Shown: positions 11,074 through 22,627 of the stretch, one piece after another | Numbering within the stretch: position 1 is the stretch's first letter | How the letters are laid out: each line of letters starts with the position of its first letter | Assembly: GCA_025266875.1 (NCBI GenBank) | Contig: JALLLT010000022.1 | Location: forward strand, 310,001 to 374,000 | Reading direction: 5' to 3' | Origin: Fennellomyces sp. T-0311 | Lineage: Eukaryota; Mucoromycota; Mucoromycetes; Mucorales; Lichtheimiaceae | Length of the DNA stretch: 64,000 bases | Notes under the pieces: model-generated | Database searches by the model: none | What the model was told of the DNA's origin: nothing | The model's input: only the letters and a program-made list of their open reading frames with translations | Translations under genes and position numbers: made by a program

Positions 11074-11635
11074 TTATTCTGCTTTCTCTTTTTTCTTTTG
11101 CGCCCGAGAGAGTAATATAGTGCCTGTTAAGATAAGGCTAGCCCCAATCCACCAGCTAAGTGCAAGAGGTTCATCGAATACCAGATACCCAAGAAGTGCC
11201 TGAGATGGTATTATTACCGTCAGTATCGCCTCTTGTAAACATTAAGAGTGTTTTCTTTATGGTTACCGAGACGCTAAAGTTCATGGCACCGTTGACAGTG
11301 GTTGCTTGAACAGACGAGGGTGCAGCATTCAACGACTTGGTAAAGAGAGTCCACATGAGCGAATTGCACACAAATATCAATCCAAAGCATACTGCGCGTA
11401 ACGCGAGTAAGGATGCCTAAGGAATGGCCAGATGAGTAAGGTAGTCGTGGACCTTAGGCTTGTGTAGTAGACATACTTGTGGATCGACGGTGTAAGGGAT
11501 TCCTTGCTCGATTATGAATGAAGTGATGGCATCATGCAAAAGTTCGGTGCGTGTGTCCGAGAATAGCTTTGCAAAAACGGACGAGAGGGAAGCAAAGACG
11601 CCAGAAAGGACTGCAAAAGGTATGAAGGATGCCAT
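11074..11635 (-). CDS. TMEM42-like small DMT-superfamily membrane protein
   Basis: Exons are 11635..11477, 11416..11267 and 11229..11074 (154 aa), with all junctions in phase 0 and introns of 60 and 37 nt. The second intron is short but has GT..AG ends. The protein begins with a hydrophobic helix (FIPFAVLSGVFASLSSVFAK) and has four or so hydrophobic helices with an EamA-like pattern (NSLMWTLFTKSLN, SSVQATTVNGAMNFSVS). Its end, VFDEPLALSWWIGASLILTG, is a DMT signature followed by a Lys-rich tail. Human TMEM42 has a similar length (about 159 aa) and layout. The transported substrate, if any, is unknown. It converges with the hydrolase gene. Confidence 0.82.
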
Positions 11636-11681
11636 GAAGCACGTTGCTCAATTCGGTTTTGTGGCTGTGATCCCGCCATCA

Positions 11682-11918
11682 CTATCCGGGTAATTCGTTT
11701 CCGAGATTGAGGAAGGCGTTCGATCCGTACTGTATAGTGGGAGTATTACTTATTGGAGCACTATCGCACGTATTTGAGCTACTATCTTTCCATTCATATT
11801 GATACGTGGTCAATGCATCGATTGGCATATCCACTTCAGTGAAATATTGACAGTACACTCTCGCCACCGCTATCAAATACACAACAAAGAACTGTACTAA
11901 CTCCTGGTTGATTGACAT
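11682..11918 (-). CDS. Possible small ORF with hydrophobic N-terminus
   Basis: The ORF encodes 78 aa starting MSINQELVQFFVVYLI and ends 46 bp upstream of the TMEM42-like start on the same strand. The N-terminal helix could be a signal or membrane anchor. I recognise no family, and the ORF may be chance or 5' leader sequence of the neighbour. Confidence 0.2.
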   Translation of the reverse strand: MSINQELVQFFVVYLIAVARVYCQYFTEVDMPIDALTTYQYEWKDSSSNTCDSAPISNTPTIQYGSNAFLNLGNELPG

Positions 11919-12138
11919 GTACTTGGCTTGTTTAAACTCTCGGGACTAGCCATGCTGCCAATATCTGAGTGAATTATGGAATATTGGTCGTGTCAGCAGC
12001 TATATGCCGACCGATGGACTCATGTAGATTACTAGCGAAGTCAGGGATTTGGCGTTCTGAGGAACAAGGGCCATCCATTATATGGGTTATATCACACTGC
12101 CAAAAAATTAATTTCTTTTTGGCAGGGCTCTCTTTACT

Positions 12139-14223
12139 ATGAAGCGCAAGTCTAAAAAGACTCTCGATCTCACCACAAAACGACGAGCACACCATCAGCA
12201 GGAAATCGACAATGATTCCTGGCTTCAGCTGCATCGGTCAAGTTTACGATCTCTCGCAAAGGCCGATTACGATGCCGCGATCGACCGTTCACGTCAAGCC
12301 TTAGATCAGCTCGAAAGGCTCAAAAGCACGGTCTTGGACACAAGCGCCGAAGCATACGCAATGAAAGGCCAATTCAGGAAGGCAGTGGAGGCAGCCAAGG
12401 GAATGATCGATTGTGCACCGACAGCAGCTGTCGGGTACCTTCGTTATGGCCATACTCTTGGGATGCAAGGGAGACATGAGCACGCGATACAAGTGTATGA
12501 CCAGGGTATTGAAAAGGTGCCAATTGACAGCGAACAATACGCGTCACTGCAGGATCAGAAAGCAGCATCGCATGCCCAGCTGGATAAACGCGTGGATTTT
12601 CTTACACGGTTGCCACTGGATATTGTGCAAGTGATAATCGAAAAGCTAGACATCGTCGAGGACAAAATGCTAGCGTGTCTGAATGTGTCAACGCATTGGC
12701 GTCAAACTATTATCGATTGCCCCGTCGCATGGAGGAATATCCCATCAATACACTATGCTCTCTTTCGCTTCCTTCCCGCTATTGGCCAGCATATCAAAAG
12801 CCTCAACATATCTTGGCTTTATTCGGACGAAACGCAAATGATCATCAAGGCGGTGATTGATGGGGTTTTCTGTAACATACATCACCTTACTGTGGAGGGT
12901 AAGCAAGTTGCGCACCGTGGGAAGATCACCGGTGTTACTAATCAAATGATAGAAGAATGCGACAGTATAGGCCGAGATCAGCTCTTGGTGATTCTGACGC
13001 GACTGTCAAGCTCTCTTTCGCAGCTGACACTGAAGGTCGAGACGAACGGTTGTGCGCTGCCCCTGGAAAGTATATTACTTGCTTGTCCGAAACTGGAAGA
13101 GCTTTGCTACCACGTCGATCATGGAGACATGTGCTTCAGCGAAGCCATCAGCACACCAGTGATGACCGAGTGCGACATCAAATCATTGGAGCTTAAAGCG
13201 AACTTGATCACAAGTGACACTCTTGACGCGATCCTTCAACGTTGCCCTCACCTCCGCAATATCCACGTCAGTTCATGCACAGCCGACTCGCTCAAGCTGA
13301 TCAGCGACCTTTGTCCTCGTATCAAAACCATCGGCTTCAATGGTCCCGCCCCATTGGAACCCTGGATACACAGTGACGATCGACCTGGTCTAAGGCAATT
13401 CAAACTCTATCCAGTCGAGCACTTGGAGGCGGAGCGTGTTGTCCAGATCCTTGAGAGCAGCCAATCGACGCTGCAGATGCTCATGATATCACTGTTCGAC
13501 GAACGGCCCAATGTGCTGCAGCGGTGGAATGGGCTTGCCAATATCAAAGCAGATAACTTGACGAATCTGAATTACGCTTATGGGAATTCAACCGACATGC
13601 ACAAGGCTGTCGCAGCCATGATCCGGAACTGTAAAGCGTTGCAAAGTGTGGCGTTTCAGTCACTGACCAATGTATCAGATGACAATAAGCTTGAAGAGGC
13701 CCTGGCGACACTCCCCGATCTCAAATCATTCGTGTTGTATGATATCAACAAAGTCAACGTTGCTGGTCTCACGTTACTGTTTATGGCACTCGCACACATC
13801 GAAAGAAACGTGTCTCTACGAAATGTGTCGTTTAAAAAGTGCAGCAGAATCTCTAACAATGTACTGAAGGCACTGGCAGGAATCAAAGCAGTCGAGCGCA
13901 TTGACATTGCCGATTGCAAAGATTTATCTGCTGATGTATTGAAGACGTTCATCATCGAGCTAAGCTCACAAAAGACATTGAAGGAGCTTTTACTGGAGAA
14001 AATGGATATTGTCACGGATGTAACCTTATGTGACATTGCCAGACTATCCAATCTGAAACGACTTACACTATACGGTCTCTCGAACGTCTCTGATACCGGT
14101 GTCAAGTATCTTGCTTTTCAACTTAGAAGGCTTGAATGGTTTCATGTCTTTAATTGTCCCCAAGTCGACTGGCTGACAATGACGTTTATCAGGAAAGAAA
14201 TCAGAGCAAGGAGAGAAGCATAA
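12139..14223 (+). CDS. TPR / F-box / leucine-rich-repeat protein
   Basis: An intronless 694-aa ORF. Residues 30-150 form TPR-like helix pairs (e.g. GYLRYGHTLGMQGRHEHAIQ). An F-box follows at about 152-198 (FLTRLPLDIVQVIIEKLD..LACLNVSTHW). The rest is a long series of leucine-rich segments (CPKLEELCYHV, CPHLRNIHVSS, LSNLKRLTLYGLSNVSDTG). F-box proteins recruit substrates to SCF ubiquitin ligases through Skp1, and the LRRs would bind the substrate. A TPR block before the F-box is the arrangement of yeast Dia2 and of many early-diverging fungal proteins; the match to Dia2 is not strong enough to name it. Two further F-box/LRR genes lie in this window at 34993 and 42136. Confidence 0.9.
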   Translation: MKRKSKKTLDLTTKRRAHHQQEIDNDSWLQLHRSSLRSLAKADYDAAIDRSRQALDQLERLKSTVLDTSAEAYAMKGQFRKAVEAAKGMIDCAPTAAVGYLRYGHTLGMQGRHEHAIQVYDQGIEKVPIDSEQYASLQDQKAASHAQLDKRVDFLTRLPLDIVQVIIEKLDIVEDKMLACLNVSTHWRQTIIDCPVAWRNIPSIHYALFRFLPAIGQHIKSLNISWLYSDETQMIIKAVIDGVFCNIHHLTVEGKQVAHRGKITGVTNQMIEECDSIGRDQLLVILTRLSSSLSQLTLKVETNGCALPLESILLACPKLEELCYHVDHGDMCFSEAISTPVMTECDIKSLELKANLITSDTLDAILQRCPHLRNIHVSSCTADSLKLISDLCPRIKTIGFNGPAPLEPWIHSDDRPGLRQFKLYPVEHLEAERVVQILESSQSTLQMLMISLFDERPNVLQRWNGLANIKADNLTNLNYAYGNSTDMHKAVAAMIRNCKALQSVAFQSLTNVSDDNKLEEALATLPDLKSFVLYDINKVNVAGLTLLFMALAHIERNVSLRNVSFKKCSRISNNVLKALAGIKAVERIDIADCKDLSADVLKTFIIELSSQKTLKELLLEKMDIVTDVTLCDIARLSNLKRLTLYGLSNVSDTGVKYLAFQLRRLEWFHVFNCPQVDWLTMTFIRKEIRARREA

Positions 14224-15822
14224 TTGTACATATCCACTATGCCACTATAAACTTTTAATATATGTACATACTCGCGCGAAATAAAGCAATCTTTATACAC
14301 ATACAAATTTGCATGGTGTCGTACTTAAATATGCATAGAGCAGTTTGCATCACAGGTTACCCCGATTCTTTAATATTAATTGGAAGCTTGAATAAATTGC
14401 ATGGTGTGTGTTACAAAATGGATAGGTTATGAATCATATCAGAATAATTTAGTTCGAAGAAAAGATAAACGTGCAGGTGCATCGCATGACCTTACCTTGC
14501 CAGTGATAGAGTCTGCTTCCACGGAGTAATCATTTACTGGTCGTAGGCGACATTTGCACCTGATGCGAACCTACGACCGTTACGTATACATGTGACCTTT
14601 CTTTTTTAGCCACATTAAGCAGTCGCTGTATTCGCATACTACATGTTAGGGTAAATATTTTGGAACTGGAACTGTACTGCAGATCATAATTTGATTATAT
14701 GCATTTTTGCATCTGGCAAGGCTTCGTTGATTCGTAATTGGATTTATCATTGTCAGCTGGCGCTTGACAAAACTAGCCAAAAAATGGAAAGAACTTCCTG
14801 CGTATTTTAGAGCTTACAGGAATAATTTTTTTTGCATAAGCGATTGATATTGAAGGGTTTTTGTATATAGATACGCACCTTATATGATCCAAGAAAGATG
14901 AGTCTGATGGAACAATGAAAAATGAATAATGTTTTGCCGAGAATATGCATTCATGCAGCACGGTTTCTGTTCCTGGCTGTGTAACATCCATTTTGTCGCC
15001 AGTTAACAGCAAAATATTCATATGTGTGCGTATCCATGCGAATGATCTGTGAGCGCCAGTGACTCCGCTTGTCAAACCTTGGAACGTGGTGGTGTGAGAG
15101 TAATACTTGAAGGTGTGCAAATATCCCAAGAAAGTTTGCATCGGAGTGGCGTTTTAATTACCTATAGAGAAATGAAGTTGCATTGAAGAGAGTTTACAAT
15201 GATACATACAATAAAAAGATATGTATGTGCATTGTGATACTGGTATTTGTTACGCTGTCATGATCGAACTTTGTGCGGTCAGAGACACGTCGGCTTGAAG
15301 AATATGGATCCTTGCTCTGCGGCTTCCTGCAACGTGATCTTAAATATCTGATGATATCGCAACTGCATCTACAAGGAAAGTCCTTATTAATTTTCGGAAC
15401 GCACTGACCGAGGCGTTGTATATTTATTGTGCTCCATTGAGATCAACTCAGACTTTTGGGCGGTGGTCGAAATTAAATATGGGAAGGGTTTGGGTCCCTG
15501 GCTATTTGGTTACACTCTTCAAGTCGGTGTTACTGACCAGCGCGTCATCTGGTTCAACGGGGCATACATGGCGTTACAGAGTGACAAACTTCCTTATAGA
15601 AGCACCATGGGTGAAACAAAAGGCGCCCTAAGTTCTTGGTTCAACTCAGCCCTGCGTTTATAAGGTTTCTTACACTTTTCTGAAAAAAAGTACCGCACGA
15701 CCTTTGCATCTTCTTCCTCTGTACTTAACACTTCCTATTTGCGATACCCAGATACACTACTACGCGCGTAAGTACACAAAAGATTAACGGTAAAGCTTTA
15801 GACGTGATTTCTTCGAAACAGG
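14224..15822. other. AT-rich intergenic stretch with two doubtful ORFs
   Basis: A minus-strand ORF at 14773..15141 (122 aa) and a plus-strand ORF at 15427..15663 (IEINSDFWAVVEIKYGKG; 78 aa) look moderately protein-like, but I recognise neither and neither can be spliced convincingly to a neighbour. A 9-bp inverted repeat (14539..14547 with 14570..14578, GGTCGTAGG/CCTACGACC) is the only structure noticed. Confidence 0.4.
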
Positions 15823-17550
15823 ATGTATACTTACAAAAGGTGTAACGTTGTATTCCAGATGTATATCACATACGAAAGAGATCAATGGCGAATTGTCGAC
15901 CATATCGGGGCACTTCGGCGTCCAAACATCAGCCCACACGAATTTCCACGCTCTCTAGTGAGGTCTGCTTCACCTCCCCAACGCGAAGATATAGAGGGTC
16001 CAAAAGATCCGTCGGCATTTAAGCCAACCTGGCTTATCCGTACGTCTGATATGAAACTTGTTCGCGGTTCCGAGGTGCGCGAACGATATTATACCCTGTC
16101 CTACTCCTGGAACCAGTCCGGTGATTATGTCAAGAACGAGCACAACGATGAATATATCAGAAACGATCAAGGCAAACACCAGATAATTTTCTACCGGAAG
16201 CGGAAGGCAAAAAAGTATCCTAGAGGACGAACCAGGACGCGTGTCCCAGTAAAGCCAAGATTTGTCAAGTTTGAACGTCTCGTACAGCAGATCTGCAAAG
16301 ACTTTGGTGTACGGTACATCTGGTGGGACCAGTACTGTATCGACCAATCGAATCCAGAGGAGAAAAGGCGCGAGATCATGCAAATGCATAGCATCTACAA
16401 GAATGCTTACTGTGCATTAGTTTTGATCCCGGAGCTTGATTTTACTGGCCACATGATTCAAACGGGAGAGTACATTGCAAACACAAGAAACATCATGGAA
16501 ACGGAATGGGTGAAGCGGGTATGGACTCTTGAGGAAGCGTTCATGTCGAAGAGGATGCTATTCGTGGGCCGCAATGTGCATATGTGGTCGCATACGTCGG
16601 ATGGTACATCGATGGCAGCAAGGGATGGCTTATACGACAGTCTTATCAGCTTTCTTAACGCGATATGTACCAAATCAATGAAGTGGAACGCCTGTATCGC
16701 GATGGAGCATGCCCGAAAACGTAGAAGCACCAACGCACATGACCGCTACTTTGCACTCGCCAACATGTTTCCAGATAAGATGGCTGGTCTCGACTTTAGC
16801 TATGACCAGCCACTGTTGGATCTGATGCTCCAGTTTTACGAACGCTTCACCAAGAATGATCCTTCGATATTATACTTTGGCGCTCCTGTCACACCTGACC
16901 CAGAGACTGAAAAGGTACTGTCTCAGCTACCAGAAATCGACTTTATCCCCTCTTGGACTGGCATCGACGGAGTCCATGCACAAAACTTATTCAAATACGG
17001 CCAGCACGATGTGACCGATTTTGGAATATCCCCGGATGATTATTCGGTATCCGGACCATACATGTTTCTAACCTGCAGCTGGATCCCGGTTTCCATCGAA
17101 AAGGGAGACAATTACGGGAAAGATCGTAAATGGAGCTCCGCCTTACTTGGTAAATATCGCTTGCCAGTAAGCTCCTCCTCCCAAGATGGATTGACGTTCA
17201 TGGCCACAACGGGAAACAGCTTCTACGACAAATTCTTGGTACGGCGCTATGGATTGAAGGGAACGCACTTTTTGCCGCTTGCCTTAAATGAGGAATCCGG
17301 GACCTTGGTCAACACCTTGTCGTCACCAAATATTTACGGAGGTGTGATGTCGCTTACAGAGGATTGCTCTCATTGCGTTATATTGTCAGGCCTGTGCTAT
17401 CAAAACCCCCTTATACGCCAATTTGCCATATCTCCTGTCGTTACGAAGGAAGATGACCACTATAGAGCAATTGGATTGTGCATATTGCCCCGACCATTGA
17501 AAATCACCAACATTGATGTAGATACAAAGCATACATTTGTAATTCAATGA
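15823..17550 (+). CDS. HET-domain (heterokaryon incompatibility-type) protein
   Basis: A single 575-aa ORF. The three blocks of the fungal HET domain appear in order: YYTLSYSWNQSG, VRYIWWDQYCIDQSN..IYKNAYCALVLI and VKRVWTLEEAFMSKR. The domain spans roughly residues 85-250. A C-terminal region of about 300 residues is unassigned. The Met at 15823 or the one 12 codons later (15859) could be the start; a TTCCAG just before 15859 might even be a splice acceptor for an unseen upstream exon. In Ascomycota, HET proteins trigger cell death on non-self recognition and are distantly TIR-like. In Mucoromycota their role is not established, so the incompatibility function is an inference from the domain name only. 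Confidence 0.88.
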   Translation: MYTYKRCNVVFQMYITYERDQWRIVDHIGALRRPNISPHEFPRSLVRSASPPQREDIEGPKDPSAFKPTWLIRTSDMKLVRGSEVRERYYTLSYSWNQSGDYVKNEHNDEYIRNDQGKHQIIFYRKRKAKKYPRGRTRTRVPVKPRFVKFERLVQQICKDFGVRYIWWDQYCIDQSNPEEKRREIMQMHSIYKNAYCALVLIPELDFTGHMIQTGEYIANTRNIMETEWVKRVWTLEEAFMSKRMLFVGRNVHMWSHTSDGTSMAARDGLYDSLISFLNAICTKSMKWNACIAMEHARKRRSTNAHDRYFALANMFPDKMAGLDFSYDQPLLDLMLQFYERFTKNDPSILYFGAPVTPDPETEKVLSQLPEIDFIPSWTGIDGVHAQNLFKYGQHDVTDFGISPDDYSVSGPYMFLTCSWIPVSIEKGDNYGKDRKWSSALLGKYRLPVSSSSQDGLTFMATTGNSFYDKFLVRRYGLKGTHFLPLALNEESGTLVNTLSSPNIYGGVMSLTEDCSHCVILSGLCYQNPLIRQFAISPVVTKEDDHYRAIGLCILPRPLKITNIDVDTKHTFVIQ

Positions 17551-18789
17551 AATACTAAACAAGTACTTCATATGTTGCAAACCTCAAATATAATTTTTTC
17601 AACGATATGTAAATAGCATGCAGGCAGATGATACCAGTGTTTTCATGGCATATCATCCATACAGGAAATTTTTTTGTCGTGATTACATTTCAGTTCCAGT
17701 GTTATGGTACAATATATATGACAGGTATGTTTGCTCAGTATTAACTGGACAATACTTTCCCGTATCTGTTTCTATAAACGACAAAACGGTTATACAGTAT
17801 GCTATATTCTGGCTCGTTGAAAGCACAATCACCTTGTACGTATACGTATCAACACACCGCCGAGTGCCTTAAACATGGGCAATTCTGCAAGCCAATGCAA
17901 GGATGTGGTGTATGTATAATGTATTGTTGGTTTGAATTATTCTAGTAAATTGGTGGCGTACTGCTTATCAGAGAGAGATTATGTACTCCATGTGGCCCAT
18001 TTAGGCACTTTAGTGAAATGCGCAGAGAACAAACAATTCAACTGTTCGGAAACAATAACCAAAAAACACGTACGAGAATCACTGTCTGAAATAACGACAC
18101 TAGCTATTAACTGATCGCTGATGTCACAGGGACGCTTTGTACGACCTAAAAATTGGATATGGTCTGTAATGGTGGTTACCACATGATTGAATTGGGAATA
18201 CACGATTCAATTGATCTCCTTTCAGCCGAGATGACCTATGAGAATTTTTCTAGTTGAATGTAAAGCGGAGTACGGTTCAGGTAACTTGTTGCTTATTCCT
18301 AATTTCGACTTTGTAGGAATTCATCGCTATTGACAGTAATCGGAACCCTATATTTCAAAAAAAAAGCTGAACTAAACTTGCATAATGATACGGGTTTGCA
18401 GATCGAGGCATATTCAACGTGAACAACAAACCACTTTAACAGAAACACTGTTATCTTCCAGAAAAAAAATTAACACCTACGTATTTAATGTAGCGATCAA
18501 TATCACGTAGATAAAAAAAATAAGTGGACATCAGCGAAGGATACTCACGTAATATATGGTGGCTATCATCATGGAGTTACTCAATAGCATATTGAAAAGA
18601 TATCTGTTGTTGACTTATGCGCGGCAAAATGGGTCCGTGCAAGAGTTCATAACTTTTGAATACAGACTCATAATGAGTCATCTACTGACCATTCTAATAC
18701 TATTTTAGATTTATTCTCCTTTAAAAGAATCTATATATGTTAATGGCGTACGTATGCACTCGCCTTTTCTGTGTATCCATCCGGAAAAC
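17551..18789. other. AT-rich intergenic region, nothing convincing
   Basis: The region holds only short ORFs with no recognisable features, plus the putative 3' region of the HET-type gene and the upstream region of the MFS gene. Confidence 0.5.
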
Positions 18790-18797
18790 TATAAAAA
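18790..18797 (+). promoter_or_regulatory. TATA box of the MFS gene
   Basis: TATAAAAA lies 48 bp before the MFS start codon and is followed by a pyrimidine-rich stretch (CCCCTTTTCTTTCGTTTC) suitable for transcription start. Such a strong TATA element suggests regulated rather than constitutive expression. Confidence 0.5.
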
Positions 18798-18844
18798 CCG
18801 CGAGATTTACCTACCCCTTTTCTTTCGTTTCAGACTGAAAAAAA

Positions 18845-20875
18845 ATGGAGCATAAGAAAAGCGAAAACGCTTATAATAACTCCAGTTCCCTCAATGAGGA
18901 AGCAGTCTATAGTTTTGATACTATTAATGTTAATGTTCCAACTGGGGAAGTGCTTGAAAAAGAAGCAACTAAAATTGTAGAAGAGCCCCATTGTGTCTTT
19001 TCTAAACCGCGAAAGTTAGTGATAACAGCTATTGTATCATACGCTGGTTTAGTCTCGCCATTTTCTAGCACAATATACTTTCCCGCGCTCAATCCCATTG
19101 CTCAGGTAACACAATTTTCGAATTCTTGTAACCGATCGGATCAAATGATAACAAAAAAACTCATTAAATTCTAAATTAAAGGAATTCGACGTCTCGGTAT
19201 CACTTGTCAATTTGTCAGTGACCGTATACATGATCTTTCAAGCGCTGTCACCGGCGTTCTGGGGTTCATTATCGGATCTCTGGGGTCGGCGTCCAGTTTA
19301 CATTGGCACGCTTTCTATCTTTGTGGGAGTTTGCATTGGCCTCGCAATGGCTCCAACCTTCCCGGTGCTACTCGGTATGCGCATGCTGCAAGCCTTTGGT
19401 GCGAGTTCGGGAATTGCTCTTGGTGTGTTTCCCGATATAAAAGTTTATCACAGTCACAATCTAACAAGCCGTATATTCATATAGGTGCAGGAGTAATTGG
19501 TGATTTCACAACGCCAGCAGAGTAATAATTAGCTTTCTGCAGCTTGAGAGCTTTTCAATGATGCTAATTTAAAAATGAACTGTATAGACGCGGTGGCTAC
19601 TTTGGCTTATTCACATCGTGCCAAATGGCATGCACTGCTGTTGGCCCTGTCCTTGGTGGAATTGTTTCACAGCAACTTTCCTGGAGGTAACACGCGCTAG
19701 ATACTAAGCGTTATACTAAGCGTTATAGCGCTGCCCAAAGATCTAAATGCTTAATCTCTCTTTTGTAACATCCACACACAAAAAAAGATGGGTGTTTTGG
19801 CTTCTACTTATTATTGGAGCCGTCGGCCTTTTGGCTGTTATTTTTCTACTGCCTGAAACTTTGCGTTCAATTGTTGGTAATGGATCTGGCTATGCCAATC
19901 CTACGCCAACTCAATGGCTTAAAAAGCGCCTGTCAAAAGAAAATCCATCAACACTACCTCGTGCAGGAAAATCCCGTTTTCGAACGATACCAAATTTCCT
20001 AGAACCATTCCTCTTTTTGCGTCATCCTGATGTGATTCTGACGATGATAATCAATGGTTTCCATTCAGCTGTTTTGTTCACCTACATGACTACAACACCG
20101 ACATATTTTTACAAGATCTATGGACTAAACGAACTTCAAGTCGGCTTGTGCTATTTGCCTTATGGCCTTGGATCCATAATCGGGTCAACTTTGGGCGGTC
20201 GTATTCTCAACCATGACTTTAAAGTGGTTGCACGAAAGCAAGGAATACCTCCGGAACAGGTCAAGTCATCTGGCAAGTTGTCTCTGGATTTCCCGATCTA
20301 TATTGCCCGTCTACGGACATCATGGATCCTGCCTGTCATTGGTCAAGCTCTGACGATATCATACGGTTGGGTTCTCTATTCCGAAACTCATCTTGCAGTC
20401 CCTCTCATCCTCCAATTCCTCGGTACGTTTGTTTTAGCACTACTTTGGCTTACAAACTCATTCAGTGTGGAACTTCCAATAGTCGGACTATGTAGTACCA
20501 GCGTGTTTAGCTTTTGCCAAACGTTAATGATCGACCTATTCCCAGGCAAAGGCGCATCCATCACAGCAACGAACAACGTTGTTCGAAGTATGCTTGGGTA
20601 AGTAATTAACCAATATTTATCGTTCGAAGCACAGGAGATTTACGAAAAATGACAGTGCTGCTGCTACTGCGGGTATCGAGCCTTGCATTGAACGCATGGG
20701 ACTGGGATGGGCATATACTTTCCTTGGCTTGGTATTGGTGCTTACAAACTCGATTTATCCTATTTTAATTAAATGCGGTCCCCAGTGGTGGAGAAACCGT
20801 GTGGAAAATGACGAACGCGCTGAAAACCGTCGCAGACACCGTGATGAAGAACATGTCTGGCAAACCTCATCGTAA
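18845..20875 (+). CDS. MFS drug:H+ antiporter, DHA1 type
   Basis: Six exons join in frame: 18845..19105, 19182..19422, 19485..19521, 19588..19686, 19788..20597 and 20656..20875 (555 aa). The hydrophilic N-terminal tail (about 65 aa) is followed by TM1 and the loop 2-3 motif GSLSDLWGRRPVY, the MFS motif A. Next come RMLQAFGASSGIALGAGVIGD (motif B) and VGPVLGGIVSQQLSWRW (motif C, the antiporter signature). Together these define a 12-TM DHA1 exporter resembling the yeast Qdr/Flr families. It most likely expels drugs or metabolites across the plasma membrane. The central cytoplasmic loop is long, and the C-terminus is highly charged (ENDERAENRRRHRDEEH). All splice sites are canonical; exon 3 is only 37 nt. 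Confidence 0.93.
19712..19738. repeat. Short direct repeat inside MFS intron 4
   Basis: ACTAAGCGTTAT occurs twice back to back in the intron between exons 4 and 5. This is a simple tandem duplication. Confidence 0.6.
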
Positions 20876-22627
20876 AATCATTTCGATGTACTAATATTTT
20901 CTTATTATTTTCATATCCTCATGTATTTTATGTATACGTCTTATTTACATGTTTATTTCTGCGTAATTCATTAAACATTCTGGAATACACTTTGTGAATA
21001 AATTTTGTGATAATCACAGATGCATGTATATTACGGTGAAAAAAGTCTATTAGATTATTATATTATTAGAATTTGTTAGTAAGTTTAGCGTGGATCATTC
21101 CCCACGTCGAATTATGCGACACCTACCGAAAAATGCCTGAAAAAGTTTTATAGTGTGCCACGTTTATAACTCTGAACCTCGCTCTCAGAACCTAGTATAC
21201 TAGCCTCAACAATCGGTGTGCCTGTCTCTAAAAATATGTGCATTCGAATCAAAAGAACTGTACGTTCATCGGTTTCAAAGAAAGCTGCAAACTGTGCAAT
21301 TTGAGACGACCATACCAAATTTCATAGTACCGTCTCATTATGTACACTAGGATTTTTACAGTGCTAGTAGGAATAAGGTAAGTATTACTATCGAAATAAT
21401 GATTATGTACCGCAGCTACTATATATCTAACAGTAGTTATAGTAATAACAATATCTTTATAGGTTTTGGCCGGGAATAAAAGCTGATTAAGCTAATGAAT
21501 CTCTCTGCTGTATTATTAGTATGCTTTGTAGATAATTTCAAGATAAATTTGACGGTGCCATAAGAGAGCAAAAATAATGACACTAGAAAAGGTTACTTCG
21601 TAGCAATATCTTTTTATCCCTTTTCTTGCATTAAGCCTTTAAATATGGAATATTATTAAGTGAAAACTCTTACACTTATGTATGTACTATTTCAAATCAT
21701 GAGCGTTAAGAAACCGTTAGTTTTATAGTACTAGCATTTTTTGGAGCCGTGTTACCGCTAAACGTAGGCCAGTCTGTCGTAGGTGCGGACCAATATTTTC
21801 TGAGTGAACACTGGAAGCTTTTAGGGTTAGAGTGCCCCATTTGCTTGATGGTGCCGCATGGAAGAGGTCTTTGCTATCTGTTGGCTACCAGCTTTTCTTT
21901 TGAAACAGTGCCAAACCCTGTGGACAAACCGCAAACTGCTAACGGGCGTTTCAGATTCTAACTTTAAACCCTTTACCGCAAAGCGTTCATTATGGCTGCT
22001 TTACAACTATTTATTCACCTGCACACTCACACGAACTAGCATGGTCATTTTGATTTAGATTTACGGTAGCTTCTTTAAAGGGTATTCATGCGAATATTTT
22101 AGTGAATGCTTCAATATTCTGGAAGTGGCAGCCGAACGTTCGTTTTGAGTGAATTGGATTTTCGAGAGCATATTTGATATGGCTGTGCCGAATTGTATAG
22201 CATGTTAAGCAGATATGTCAAGTTCTGAAAGATTTGAGCGTCACATACACGACAGAGTTTCTATATGTGACATAATAGCGAGAAGCAGAGTGGTTGGCTG
22301 GGAGGATCGTATAAAAGAAACGGTTATGGCTTGTTCGGCTAGAAAATGAGTGATCTATCATCCTCTAGGTCAGGCCAAGGTAGCATATGTATAGCTGCGA
22401 AGTGTACATGTTGCTTCTGATACAGACAGGCTGATCAGACAATATGAATTGATTTCTACGAAAAAATGTCGTCCCTGTATCGGCAGCCGTCAAAGATCAC
22501 TCGGTGCTACGATGTTACACATGGTCGGTGCCGTATGCATTTTCGTCGTGACTACTTAACTCTCAGTTACTTTAACGCGACTTCACAAAGTTGAAAATCT
22601 CAACCATTTAAACCAACAAAAAGAATC
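20876..22627. other. Gene-poor AT-rich intergenic stretch
   Basis: I see no coding region, RNA gene or repeat family here. Short ORFs at 21749 and 21858 overlap in different frames and show no family pattern. Confidence 0.5.

Noticed and set aside
17618..17872. 84-aa ORF after the HET gene
   Set aside because: It is AT-rich with Tyr/Ile/Phe bias and shows no recognisable domain; probably chance.
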